Assembly (NCBI GenBank): GCA_964636225.1
Contig: CAZWQM010000034.1
Location: 1 to 14,126 of the forward strand
Source: UBA1858 sp964636225
Lineage (GTDB): Bacteria > Pseudomonadota > Gammaproteobacteria > UBA4575
Length of the DNA stretch: 14,126 nucleotides
Direction: 5' to 3'
Shown here: positions 6,968 to 14,013 of the stretch, in pieces
Layout: every line of letters starts with the position of its first letter
How positions within the stretch are numbered: position 1 is the first letter of the stretch
Position numbers and translations under genes: made by a program
Notes under the pieces: generated by a model
What the model was told of the DNA's origin: nothing
Database searches by the model: none
Seen by the model: only the letters and a program-made list of their open reading frames with translations

Positions 6968-6988
6968 TTTATAAACGTTACGCATTGG

Positions 6989-7015
6989 CTGGATTCCCGC
7001 TTACGCGAGAATGAC
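6989..7015. repeat. Solitary A-type 27-nt palindromic unit
   Basis: This unit begins CTGGATTCCCGC and ends GAGAATGAC, with the same length and ends as the A units at 3329, 7124 and 14014. No B unit is found 26-27 nt downstream, so it stands alone or is the remnant of a broken composite. It lies in the 271-bp gene-free interval between maf and sppA. Confidence 0.75.
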
Positions 7016-7123
7016 TCAATCACGTCACCCAGTGTAACTGCGAGAAAATGGCAGAAATATCAGGAAATGCAGGAGCAATTTTTAATGGGAACGGGAAGCT
7101 ATTCAGCACCTGTCAAACATTGA

Positions 7124-7203
7124 CTGGATTCTCGCTTAGGCGTGAATGACAAAGGCATGGTTGAAAATTGTAAAGCGTCATCCCCGCGCAGGCGGGGATC
7201 CAT
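7124..7203. repeat. Composite palindromic repeat, copy 2 (A unit + spacer + B unit)
   Basis: The A unit is at 7124-7150 (begins CTGGATTCTCGC, ends GAATGAC), the spacer is 26 nt, and the B unit at 7177-7203 is the cleanest in the window: ATCCCCGC and GCGGGGAT pair perfectly around a 4-nt loop. The B unit ends 4 bp from the sppA stop codon, so it would form a hairpin in the sppA mRNA 3' end. No U-run follows, so protection or weak termination is more likely than efficient termination. Confidence 0.85.
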
Positions 7204-7207
7204 TCAA

Positions 7208-8149
7208 TTAACGCAACTGCACGCCTTCAAACATCAACCTCAGTTGTGAACCAACAGAACTGCCAATTCGGCCTGCCAGTCGCTGAAAAATGTCTTCCTG
7301 ATAGGAGTAATCAACAATATCTTCTGCTCCGACCACTTCGCGGGCAACATAACCGGCGCTTCCCATTCCATCCACCAAACCTAATTCCATGGCTTTTCTT
7401 CCGGTCCAGAATAATCCCGTAAATAAAGTTGGATCGTCGGATAAACGATCTCCACGCCCTTTTTTAACGACATTAATAAATTCCTGATGAATATCATTCA
7501 ACATGGTTTGCACATGTTTCTTTTCAACAGGATTTTCTGGTGAAAATGGATCCAGCAGCGCTTTGTGTTCACCCGCCGTCAGTAGACGTCTTTCAACACC
7601 TAATTTTTCAATAGCTTCTTCAAAACCAAAGCCATCCATACGCACACCAATAGAACCTACTATACTGGATTCATTAGCGAAAATTTTATCTGCCGCCACA
7701 GCGACATAAAGTCCTCCGGAAGCACAGATATCTGAAACTACTGCATATAAAGGTTTTTCCGGATACATTTCGCGCAGGCGTGTAATTTCACTATTAATAT
7801 AAGCCGACTGCACCGGAGACCCACCCGGGCTGTTAATACTCAAAATGACAGCCGCTGAATGTTCATTTTCAAACGCTGAACGCAGACCCGAAACAATATT
7901 ATTAGCACTGGCATGTTCACCATCGGCAATAACACCCACCATACTGACTAATGCAGTGTGACGTTTGGCTGGCATTAATGTATCAGAGCTTTTAGATCCC
8001 ACCAAGGCGATAAAAAACGCAATCAAATACACAACAAAGAATAGCTTAAAAAATATTCCCCAACGTCGAGCACGACGCTGTTCTTTGAGCCCGGCATTGG
8101 CCAATTCAATAATAGCTTCACGTTCCCAGTTTGGTTTTGATTCATCCAT
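7208..8149 (-). CDS. sppA: S49 family signal peptide peptidase SppA (short form)
   Basis: SppA is a membrane-anchored serine protease that degrades cleaved signal peptides. After a basic cytoplasmic N-terminus, one membrane segment spans about residues 32-51, with no cleavable signal. The protease domain follows: SINSPGGSP (104-112), the nucleophile S144 in CASGG, and the general-base K196 in GEHKALLDPF, giving the Ser-Lys dyad of the short SppA (about 36 kDa). At 313 aa it has the length of the short single-domain form and not of the 67-kDa E. coli SppA. Start ATG (8147-8149) has GAGGT about 11 nt upstream. It lies 81 bp downstream of rluC, a placement I recall from Pseudomonas and absent from E. 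coli. SohB is the nearest alternative. Confidence 0.92.
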   Translation of the reverse strand: MDESKPNWEREAIIELANAGLKEQRRARRWGIFFKLFFVVYLIAFFIALVGSKSSDTLMPAKRHTALVSMVGVIADGEHASANNIVSGLRSAFENEHSAAVILSINSPGGSPVQSAYINSEITRLREMYPEKPLYAVVSDICASGGLYVAVAADKIFANESSIVGSIGVRMDGFGFEEAIEKLGVERRLLTAGEHKALLDPFSPENPVEKKHVQTMLNDIHQEFINVVKKGRGDRLSDDPTLFTGLFWTGRKAMELGLVDGMGSAGYVAREVVGAEDIVDYSYQEDIFQRLAGRIGSSVGSQLRLMFEGVQLR

Positions 8150-8230
8150 TCGGCACAGTTACCTCAAATAAAATTGTCATTAGAAAATTATGCAGCGATT
8201 TTAACATGTATGTGTGTAAGGATTTTTTCT

Positions 8231-9178
8231 CTACTCACCTTTTCGCAGCCGTTTACACAGATTTTTCAGCTCACTGGATAGTGGCGCTCTGAACTCCATG
8301 GTTTGACTCAGGCTTGGCAATGCCAGTTTTAAACAAGCTGCATGCAAAAACATTCTTTGTAAACCTGTTTTTTGCAGGGATCGGTTATATTCAAAATTGC
8401 CATAACGCTTATCACCAGCAATCGGATGGCCTTCCAGTTGCGCATGGACACGAATCTGGTGGGTACGCCCGGTCAGTATACTGGCGCTCATCAGTGTATG
8501 TTGATTGAAGCGTTCGTGAGTAGTAAAGATTGTTATCGCATGTTTACCGGTTTCTTTAGCCAGCATCTTTGAACCTTCGCTTTGATTGCCCTGCTTTTCC
8601 AGCGCATGTTCCACATGATGGCTTTTGACATTCCAGTCACCTTTCACCAGCAAGGTGTAGGTTTTTTCAGAATTGCCGGCATGCAATGCCGTTTGTACGT
8701 CCAGCAGGGCGCGTCGGGTTTTGGCCATAACAAGGCAACCACTGGTTTCCTTGTCAATTCGATGAGCCAGTTCCAAATAGGGTTGATGCTCGCGACTGGC
8801 ACGAAAAATTTCGATCACACCCCAGTGCTCACCACTCCCACTGTGCACAGCAATACCTGCTGGTTTATTAACCACTAGTAAGTGTTCATTTTCAAAAATA
8901 ATTTGATTTTCCAGCTGTTCGATCATATCCAACGGCACCTTAGGCCGCGAAGAATTGCGCTGTTCATCCGAGATGGGTGGCAATCTGACCATATCACCCA
9001 GTTGAACCCGATATACGGGTTTTACGCGTCCTTTGTTCACACGAACCTCTCCACTGCGCAAAGCTCTATAGATACGACTTTTTGGGACTTTATTGAATTG
9101 CGAGAGTAAAAAATTGTCTATTCTCTGACCAACATGGGATTCGTCAATTTCTACCAGTTTTGCTTTACTTACAGTCAC
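8231..9178 (-). CDS. rluC: 23S rRNA pseudouridine synthase RluC
   Basis: RluC isomerises three uridines of 23S rRNA (955, 2504 and 2580 in E. coli numbering). An S4 RNA-binding domain covers about 17-65 (GQRIDNFL, then SRIYRALRSGEVRVNKGR, then YRVQLGD), followed by the RsuA/RluA catalytic domain with D142 in HRIDKETSG and the RTHQIRVH motif near the C-terminus. Length 315 aa is normal. The start is GTG (9176-9178); no strong Shine-Dalgarno sequence is seen. RluC rather than RluD is favoured by position, directly divergent from rne as in E. coli. No clear promoter could be assigned in the shared upstream region. Confidence 0.94.
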   Translation of the reverse strand: MTVSKAKLVEIDESHVGQRIDNFLLSQFNKVPKSRIYRALRSGEVRVNKGRVKPVYRVQLGDMVRLPPISDEQRNSSRPKVPLDMIEQLENQIIFENEHLLVVNKPAGIAVHSGSGEHWGVIEIFRASREHQPYLELAHRIDKETSGCLVMAKTRRALLDVQTALHAGNSEKTYTLLVKGDWNVKSHHVEHALEKQGNQSEGSKMLAKETGKHAITIFTTHERFNQHTLMSASILTGRTHQIRVHAQLEGHPIAGDKRYGNFEYNRSLQKTGLQRMFLHAACLKLALPSLSQTMEFRAPLSSELKNLCKRLRKGE

Positions 9179-9582
9179 TTATATTTAAAACCTGAGGTCA
9201 TTGCCGCTCAACGAAATGATTGATATAGTTCGGATATTAAGTTATTTGAGCACTGCAGTTACGAATTACTCAAGTCACTCTCAGTGCACCTCTATACATA
9301 AGGATGCGCATAAAAAGCCAAACAGCTTAATTACCTTAATTTCTGAATTTAATAATAATCAGAGTTTATACAGATTTTACTCCCGTCACGATGGGCAGAG
9401 TAAATAAAATAAAAGAATGTTCGTTCTACTTTCAATTTGCAGTTTACTAATCAGTTTTGTTGAAGATTCCATAGCTTCATGCATGGAAGTCTTGGGCCTG
9501 TCCGGGGTTGGTGGACAAAGCGCTCGCAATGATTTGATCTTAGCACTGCCATTGAAAGCGGAAAAAGAAATCCGAGACCAAT
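9179..9582 (+). promoter_or_regulatory. rluC-rne divergent intergenic region with structured rne leader (rne5-like candidate)
   Basis: This 404-bp gap holds no convincing gene. Its right half has three hairpins: 9376-9404 (TTTACTC/GAGTAAA outer stem plus an inner CC/GG); 9463-9493 (AAGATTCCAT paired with ATGGAATCTT apart from one bulged G at 9489); and 9499-9517 (TGTCC/GGACA, 9-nt loop). In E. coli the rne mRNA has a long leader of about 360 nt whose hairpins, chiefly hp2, let RNase E destabilise its own message. The position, length and a bulged central hairpin fit that design. The left half is AT-rich with no sigma-70 promoter I would assign for either gene. A GAG lies seven bases before the rne ATG. 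Confidence 0.6.
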
Positions 9583-11793
9583 ATGAAAAGAATACTAGTC
9601 AATGCAACGCAGCAAGAGGAATTACGTGTTGCGATGGTCGATGGCCAAAAGCTATACGATCTCGACATCGAAGTTCCATCTCAAGAACAAAAGAAAGCCA
9701 ATATCTACAAAGGAATTATCACTCGAGTTGAACCGAGTCTAGAAGCCGCCTTTGTTAATTACGGTGTAGATCGCCACGGTTTCCTACCCTTCAAGGAAAT
9801 CTCCAAGATATATTTTAAGGATAATAACACCCCTCAAGGTGAACGCCCGCCGATTAAAGACCTGATTGAAGAAGGCCAACAGCTTATCGTTCAGGTGGAA
9901 CGTGAAGAACGTGGTAACAAAGGTGCGGCACTAACTACCTTTATTAGTCTGGCCGGCCGCTATCTGGTACTGATGCCAAACAATCCACGCGCCGGTGGCG
10001 TGTCGCGTCGCATTGAAGGTGATGATCGCAAGGAAGTACGTGAAGCTTTGGATCAGGTCACTATTCCGGATAGCATGGGTGTCATCGTGCGTACTGCCGG
10101 AGTGGGACGTACCAGCCAGGAATTGGGTTGGGATGTGGCCTACCTGGAAAAAGTATGGAATGCTATTGAGGCTGCTTCCGAACAAAAACAGGAACCTTTT
10201 CTGATCTATCAGGAAAGCAACGCGATGATTCGCGCCCTGCGCGACCATTTCCGCAATGACATCAATGAGATCATCATTGATGATCGGGCTGTCTATCAGG
10301 ATGCGTATCGCTTTCTAGAACAGGTCATGCCTAATGATCTGCGCAAGCTGAAATTTTACGAAGATCATGTTCCGCTATTTAACCGCTACCAGGTTGAAGC
10401 CCAGATCGAGTCGGCCTTTCAGCGTACAGTTAACTTGCCTTCCGGTGGAGCCATTGTTATCGACCATACAGAAGCTCTGCTTTCGATCGACATCAACTCT
10501 GCACGTGCAACCAAAGGCAGCGACATTGAGCAAACTGCTTTGCAGACCAATCTGGAAGCGGCCGATGAAATTGCCCGTCAGTTACGTCTGCGTGATTTGG
10601 GCGGCCTGATTGTGGTGGACTTTATCGACATGATGTCGAATAAAAATCAGCGAGAAGTGGAAAATCGTCTACGTGATGCGGTCGAAGTCGACCGTGCACG
10701 CATTCAGATCGGTCGTATCTCCCGTTTTGGCTTACTGGAAATGTCTCGCCAGCGTTTACGTCCTTCATTGGGCGAATCCAGCCAGATCGTTTGTCCACGC
10801 TGTACTGGGTATGGCACCATCCGTACCAGCGAGTCACTTGCGCTTGCCATTCTTCGCTTGCTGGAAGAAGAAGCCATGAAAGAAAAAACCGGAAAGGTTA
10901 TTGCTCGCGTACCAGTCGATGTTGGAACCTTCCTGCTAAACGAAAAGCGTTTGTCCCTGCAAGAAATTGAGCGTCGACACAAAATTGATTTGATTATCGT
11001 TCCCCAGACAAAGCTGGAAACGCCGCACTTTGAAGTACAGCGTGTTCGCAGTGACGATAAAGAAACTGAAGGAAAAACCAGTTACGAACTGAGCACAAGT
11101 GAAGATGAGAACGTGGAGATCACCACCACGACACGTCGCGCAGTTGATAAACCGGCTGTTTCGACAATCACTATGGATACTCCCGCACCCATTCCCAGTC
11201 TGGAACAGAAGCCTGCAACCGACTCAAGTTCTAAAGGTGTTTTTTCACGTATCTTTGGCTGGCTGTTGGATGACACTACCAAGGAAGAGCCAAAACAGAC
11301 AGAAGACGCACGCAAAGAATCACCGCGTCGTGATCGATCCAGTAACAACCGTAGCCGCAGCAACAATAACCGGCGCAAGAATCCTAATCAACGCAGCTCT
11401 AATCGAAAAAACGATCAGGATGGAAACAAAGTAGATCAAGCAAAATCCGAGGGTGACAAAAGCACGTCTGAAAATCGAGGGCGCAGCCGCAGCCGTAGTC
11501 GAAACCGTAATCGCAATCGTAACCGACCGGATTCGCAACGCAGTCAAAATCGCAGTCAAAACGAGGAAGCTCCGGATAATAAACAAAATGAATCGGCGAA
11601 AAACCTGCCGGTGCAGGTGGAGAAAAATTCTACGCCTGAGCCCACGGTAGACACCTCGCCCGCAACTCAGGCACAAGAGCCAAAAAATGCCGCCGTGAAT
11701 TCATCCCAACCTGAGAACAATCGTCCAGATACGTCGGTAAAAACACCTGCCGAAAGCCCATCAACGACTCAACAAGCGACCTCAGAAAACTGA
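9583..11793 (+). CDS. rne: Ribonuclease E
   Basis: RNase E is the main endoribonuclease for mRNA decay and for rRNA and tRNA processing, and organises the degradosome at the inner membrane. The catalytic half is highly conserved: S1 domain (about 36-125), 5'-sensor region around VRTAGVG (169-175), DNase I-like site with D303 (SIDINSAR) and D346 (VVDFIDM), and the Zn-link CPRC at 404-407. After about 495 the protein is low in complexity. KGVFSRIFGWLL (551-562) matches the E. coli amphipathic membrane-targeting helix. Residues about 575-665 are an Arg/Asn/Ser-rich RNA-binding-like region with SR and NR dipeptide runs, and the end is Pro/Thr/Ser/Gln-rich. At 736 aa it is much shorter than the 1061-aa E. 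coli protein, and I see no enolase, PNPase or second Arg-rich segment. RNase G is excluded by the MTS and tail. Confidence 0.96.
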   Translation: MKRILVNATQQEELRVAMVDGQKLYDLDIEVPSQEQKKANIYKGIITRVEPSLEAAFVNYGVDRHGFLPFKEISKIYFKDNNTPQGERPPIKDLIEEGQQLIVQVEREERGNKGAALTTFISLAGRYLVLMPNNPRAGGVSRRIEGDDRKEVREALDQVTIPDSMGVIVRTAGVGRTSQELGWDVAYLEKVWNAIEAASEQKQEPFLIYQESNAMIRALRDHFRNDINEIIIDDRAVYQDAYRFLEQVMPNDLRKLKFYEDHVPLFNRYQVEAQIESAFQRTVNLPSGGAIVIDHTEALLSIDINSARATKGSDIEQTALQTNLEAADEIARQLRLRDLGGLIVVDFIDMMSNKNQREVENRLRDAVEVDRARIQIGRISRFGLLEMSRQRLRPSLGESSQIVCPRCTGYGTIRTSESLALAILRLLEEEAMKEKTGKVIARVPVDVGTFLLNEKRLSLQEIERRHKIDLIIVPQTKLETPHFEVQRVRSDDKETEGKTSYELSTSEDENVEITTTTRRAVDKPAVSTITMDTPAPIPSLEQKPATDSSSKGVFSRIFGWLLDDTTKEEPKQTEDARKESPRRDRSSNNRSRSNNNRRKNPNQRSSNRKNDQDGNKVDQAKSEGDKSTSENRGRSRSRSRNRNRNRNRPDSQRSQNRSQNEEAPDNKQNESAKNLPVQVEKNSTPEPTVDTSPATQAQEPKNAAVNSSQPENNRPDTSVKTPAESPSTTQQATSEN

Positions 11794-11811
11794 TAACATG
11801 TAGCGAGTAAG

Positions 11812-11850
11812 TTATTAAAGGTGGTGACGTTTACGCATCACCTTTAATAA
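11812..11850. terminator. Bidirectional terminator-like hairpin between convergent rne and phosphatase genes
   Basis: A near-perfect 17-bp stem: TTATTAAAGGTG (11812-11823) with CACCTTTAATAA (11839-11850), continued by GTG/CAT (one G-T pair) and CG/CG, with one bulged A and a TTTA loop. The outer A/T-rich arms supply an A-run on the 5' side and a U-run on the 3' side in either direction, as in bidirectional terminators. It begins 18 bp after the rne stop and contains the last codons and stop of the opposing phosphatase gene. Confidence 0.8.
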
Positions 11851-12306
11851 ATTCCAGCAGGTCTCTTCAATCATTTCAAACACGCCTTCAAAAAAATCAC
11901 TGTCCCGGTAGTATGGATCCGGCACTTCTTCCCCTTTTTTACTCGGGTGATACTGCAAAAATAATTCGATTTTATCCCGATGTCTCAGAGGTGCTTTCAC
12001 TTGCAGAAAGCTCATGTTGCTTTTGTCCATCGGCAGTATGTAATGAAAGTTTTCAAAGTCTTTTTCAATCACTTTGTGCGCTTTCAATAAGGATAGATCA
12101 TAATCTTTTGCCATTGCCACTTCGCAAGCGCGCGGATCGGGTTTTTCGCCTTCATAATAGGCATGTGTACCTGCCGAATCCGCGTAGATAAGATCATCCA
12201 GGCCGTGCGTTCTAACTAAGTGATTAAAAACACCTTCTGCAGTGGGAGATCGACAAATATTTCCCATACACACAAATAGTACACCAATTTTTCCCGTCCC
12301 TGCCAC
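11815..12306 (-). CDS. Low-molecular-weight protein-tyrosine phosphatase
   Basis: This small cytoplasmic phosphatase of the arsenate reductase/LMW-PTP fold removes phosphate from tyrosine, probably. The P-loop C13-M-G-N-I-C-R19-S has the C-X5-R signature, and the general acid D130 sits in the DPYY loop. Length 163 aa is normal. The start is GTG (12304-12306), ten bases after the preceding stop, with AAGAGA upstream; the P-loop needs a start close by and no ATG serves. It is the last gene of the pyrC-orf83-phosphatase run. No kinase or exopolysaccharide genes are nearby, so a Wzb/Etp role in capsule export is not supported here. Arsenate reductase is a less likely alternative because the DPYY and NICRSP motifs fit phosphatases better. 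Confidence 0.9.
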   Translation of the reverse strand: MAGTGKIGVLFVCMGNICRSPTAEGVFNHLVRTHGLDDLIYADSAGTHAYYEGEKPDPRACEVAMAKDYDLSLLKAHKVIEKDFENFHYILPMDKSNMSFLQVKAPLRHRDKIELFLQYHPSKKGEEVPDPYYRDSDFFEGVFEMIEETCWNLLKVMRKRHHL

Positions 12307-12316
12307 TTTGTTTCTC

Positions 12317-12568
12317 TTAACCTCGCGGTTTCATACTGGCAGTGGCCAATGCCCACAAGATGGCTTTTCCACACCATAATGCCAAATAGAAAATAAACAC
12401 ACGTTTCCAGATTTCAAACGTCTCAAAATTTAGATTAGCTTTGGTGTGTTGCATCACAAAATCAAATGGTTTGTCGCTGACAAAAATTTCATATGCCGGA
12501 ATTAGCACAAATGAGATCAGCAAAGCAATAAACAAATATATGAAAATGCGCCTAATAAATAATGTCAT
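12317..12568 (-). CDS. Small two-span membrane protein of unknown function
   Basis: I do not recognise this 83-aa protein. It has a short basic N-terminus (IRR), a first hydrophobic span at about 8-28, a polar loop with two aromatic acid-flanked stretches (about 29-51), a second span at about 53-76 and a short basic end (KPRG). The topology is probably both ends inside. The ATG (12566-12568) starts 4 nt after the pyrC stop and the phosphatase GTG begins 10 nt after its own stop, so it is part of a tight three-gene operon and likely translated by coupling. The reading frame has no better competitor and the operon packing supports a real gene. Function cannot be inferred beyond membrane location. 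Confidence 0.75.
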   Translation of the reverse strand: MTLFIRRIFIYLFIALLISFVLIPAYEIFVSDKPFDFVMQHTKANLNFETFEIWKRVFIFYLALWCGKAILWALATASMKPRG

Positions 12569-12572
12569 ATCT

Positions 12573-13907
12573 TTATTTGGAAAATTCCAACCGTTGGCCT
12601 AAAGCTTTCTCTTCTGTTAAGACACCATTAGCATAAACAATATTTCCATTCACAATCGTCGTGTCTATGCTGGATCTGAAGTTAATTCCGTCAAACGGCG
12701 ACCAGCCACATTTGTACAATACTTTATTGGCCGTGTCTGTACAGCCCTGTTGCATATCAAGCAGCACAATATCCGCCCAATAGCCTTCGCGCAGGAAACC
12801 TCTGTCTATAAGCCCAAACCGTTTTGCTACACTATGGCTGGAAGCCTCCACAAGACGCTCAAGAGTCATTTTATTATCCTGCACATGTTCCAAGGCACTA
12901 ACCAATGCATATTGAACCAATGGCAAACCGGCAGCGACTTTAAAATAGCTTCCGGTTTTCTCATCCAAAGTATGCGGCGCATGATCTGTTGCAAGCACAT
13001 CAATTCGGCCTTCGGCCAGAGCCTGCACCAATGCATCTCTGTCCTGCGCATGTTTAATGGCAGGATTACATTTAATAAAACCGCCACGTTGCGCATAGTC
13101 CTGATCACTAAAAAACAAATGATGTGCACACACTTCAACAGTGACTTGTTTATTCTCAACCGGGCCAGTATCAAAAAATTCAAGTTCTTTAGCCGTGGTC
13201 AGATGTAATACATGCAGTTGTGTCCCAAACTTTTTCGCAAGACTTGTGGCTTTCAATGAAGACAGATAACAAGCCTGTTCTGAACGAATTTCTGGATGCA
13301 TTTGCATGGGAATATTTTCACCATATTGTGCCCGAAATTTATCTTCATTGGCATAAATGGTAGGACTGTCTTCACAATGAGTCACAACGATAGTTTGTGC
13401 CTCAGCAAATATTTTTTCCAGTATTTCATCTTTATCAACGAGCATATTTCCGGTGGAAGCGCCCATAAATATTTTGATGCCACAAGTGACACCTGGCTCC
13501 AGTCGATTCAATTCTTCTGCATTGTCATTTGTCGCGCCCAGGTAAAATGCATAGTTTCCATAACACTTGCCGGCCGCATACTGAAACTTTTCCTCCAGAC
13601 GTTCCAGCGTCACGGTGGGTGGTTTTACGTTGGGCATATCAAAGAAACTGGTGATACCGCCGACAATGGCGGCTCGGGATTCAGAAGCCAGTCCGCCCTT
13701 ATGACTTAATCCGGGCTCACGAAAATGCACCTGATCATCGATCATTCCAGGAATAACAAATTTACCCTGAGCGTCGATGACTTGAGAGGCCTGTGTAGCC
13801 TGTAAATCCGGCCCGATTTTGTGGATGCGGCCGTTTTCGATATACAGATCCTGCTGAGTAATCTTTCCTTCGTTAACGATTGAACCGTTGACAATCAGAA
13901 TGGACAA
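12573..13907 (-). CDS. pyrC: Dihydroorotase, class I (amidohydrolase superfamily)
   Basis: Dihydroorotase closes N-carbamoyl-aspartate to dihydroorotate in pyrimidine synthesis. The 444-aa length and the motifs IDDQVHFREPG (56-66), IKIFMGAS (144-151), THCED (176-180), LHVLHLTTAKE (231-241) and ATDHAPHT (306-313) place it in the class I/cyclic amidohydrolase group, unlike the shorter class II E. coli PyrC. Metal-site candidates are D57, H61, K145 (the carboxylated Lys position), H177, H235 and D308. The first His of the usual D-x-H-x-H is Gln59. The start is TTG (13905-13907), supported by a strong AAGGTG Shine-Dalgarno sequence (13913-13918) and a family-like N-terminus, MSILIVNGSIVNEG. Allantoinase or hydantoinase is the alternative, but HFREPG and the lack of purine genes nearby favour dihydroorotase. 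Confidence 0.85.
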   Translation of the reverse strand: MSILIVNGSIVNEGKITQQDLYIENGRIHKIGPDLQATQASQVIDAQGKFVIPGMIDDQVHFREPGLSHKGGLASESRAAIVGGITSFFDMPNVKPPTVTLERLEEKFQYAAGKCYGNYAFYLGATNDNAEELNRLEPGVTCGIKIFMGASTGNMLVDKDEILEKIFAEAQTIVVTHCEDSPTIYANEDKFRAQYGENIPMQMHPEIRSEQACYLSSLKATSLAKKFGTQLHVLHLTTAKELEFFDTGPVENKQVTVEVCAHHLFFSDQDYAQRGGFIKCNPAIKHAQDRDALVQALAEGRIDVLATDHAPHTLDEKTGSYFKVAAGLPLVQYALVSALEHVQDNKMTLERLVEASSHSVAKRFGLIDRGFLREGYWADIVLLDMQQGCTDTANKVLYKCGWSPFDGINFRSSIDTTIVNGNIVYANGVLTEEKALGQRLEFSK

Positions 13908-13912
13908 AATTT

Positions 13913-13973
13913 CACCTTACTTTTTGTATGCTGGATTGACCTCTAGTGTACTTCAGCTGGCACTCATTGTCCT
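13913..13973 (-). promoter_or_regulatory. Candidate pyrC promoter and strong ribosome binding site
   Basis: On the minus strand AGGACA (13968-13973, 4 of 6), a 17-bp spacer and TACACT (13945-13950, 4 of 6) form a possible promoter with a start near 13938. The AAGGTG Shine-Dalgarno sequence at 13913-13918 is 5 nt before the TTG start codon and decides the start. The ribosome binding site is clear; the promoter boxes are only moderate. Confidence 0.4.
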
Positions 13974-14013
13974 GAAGGAAATCTGTTGTTATCCACATTA
14001 GCGTTAACTCCTT

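Noticed and set aside
7021..7050. Stretch beginning GTCACCC after the solitary A unit, considered as a B unit remnant
   Set aside because: Only the first few bases agree; the second half lacks the GGAATCCAT end, and the distance from the A unit does not fit 26-27 nt.
9241..9310. Possible rne promoter with TATACA near 9293
   Set aside because: No acceptable -35 box at 16-18 bp; other AT-rich hexamers in the region fit equally badly, so no promoter was called.
9417..9731. A 104-residue open frame in the rne leader overlapping the rne start, with a hydrophobic N-terminus
   Set aside because: No Shine-Dalgarno sequence precedes its ATG, it crosses the leader hairpins and then reads rne out of frame, and the later part has no protein-like character. 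It is more likely a by-product of the structured leader.
11320..11676. A 118-residue minus-strand frame opposite the rne tail, rich in Ile, Arg and Thr
   Set aside because: It is the antisense of the low-complexity Arg/Asn/Ser codons of rne, which rarely give stops in that frame. No start signal or recognisable family.
12750..13208. A 152-residue plus-strand frame inside pyrC
   Set aside because: Antisense shadow of a well-conserved dihydroorotase; no family resemblance and no start signal.
13931..13950. CTGGATTGACC upstream of pyrC, considered as the start of another A unit
   Set aside because: The seven-base match to CTGGATT is not followed by the pairing half or the AATGAC end; it probably is chance.
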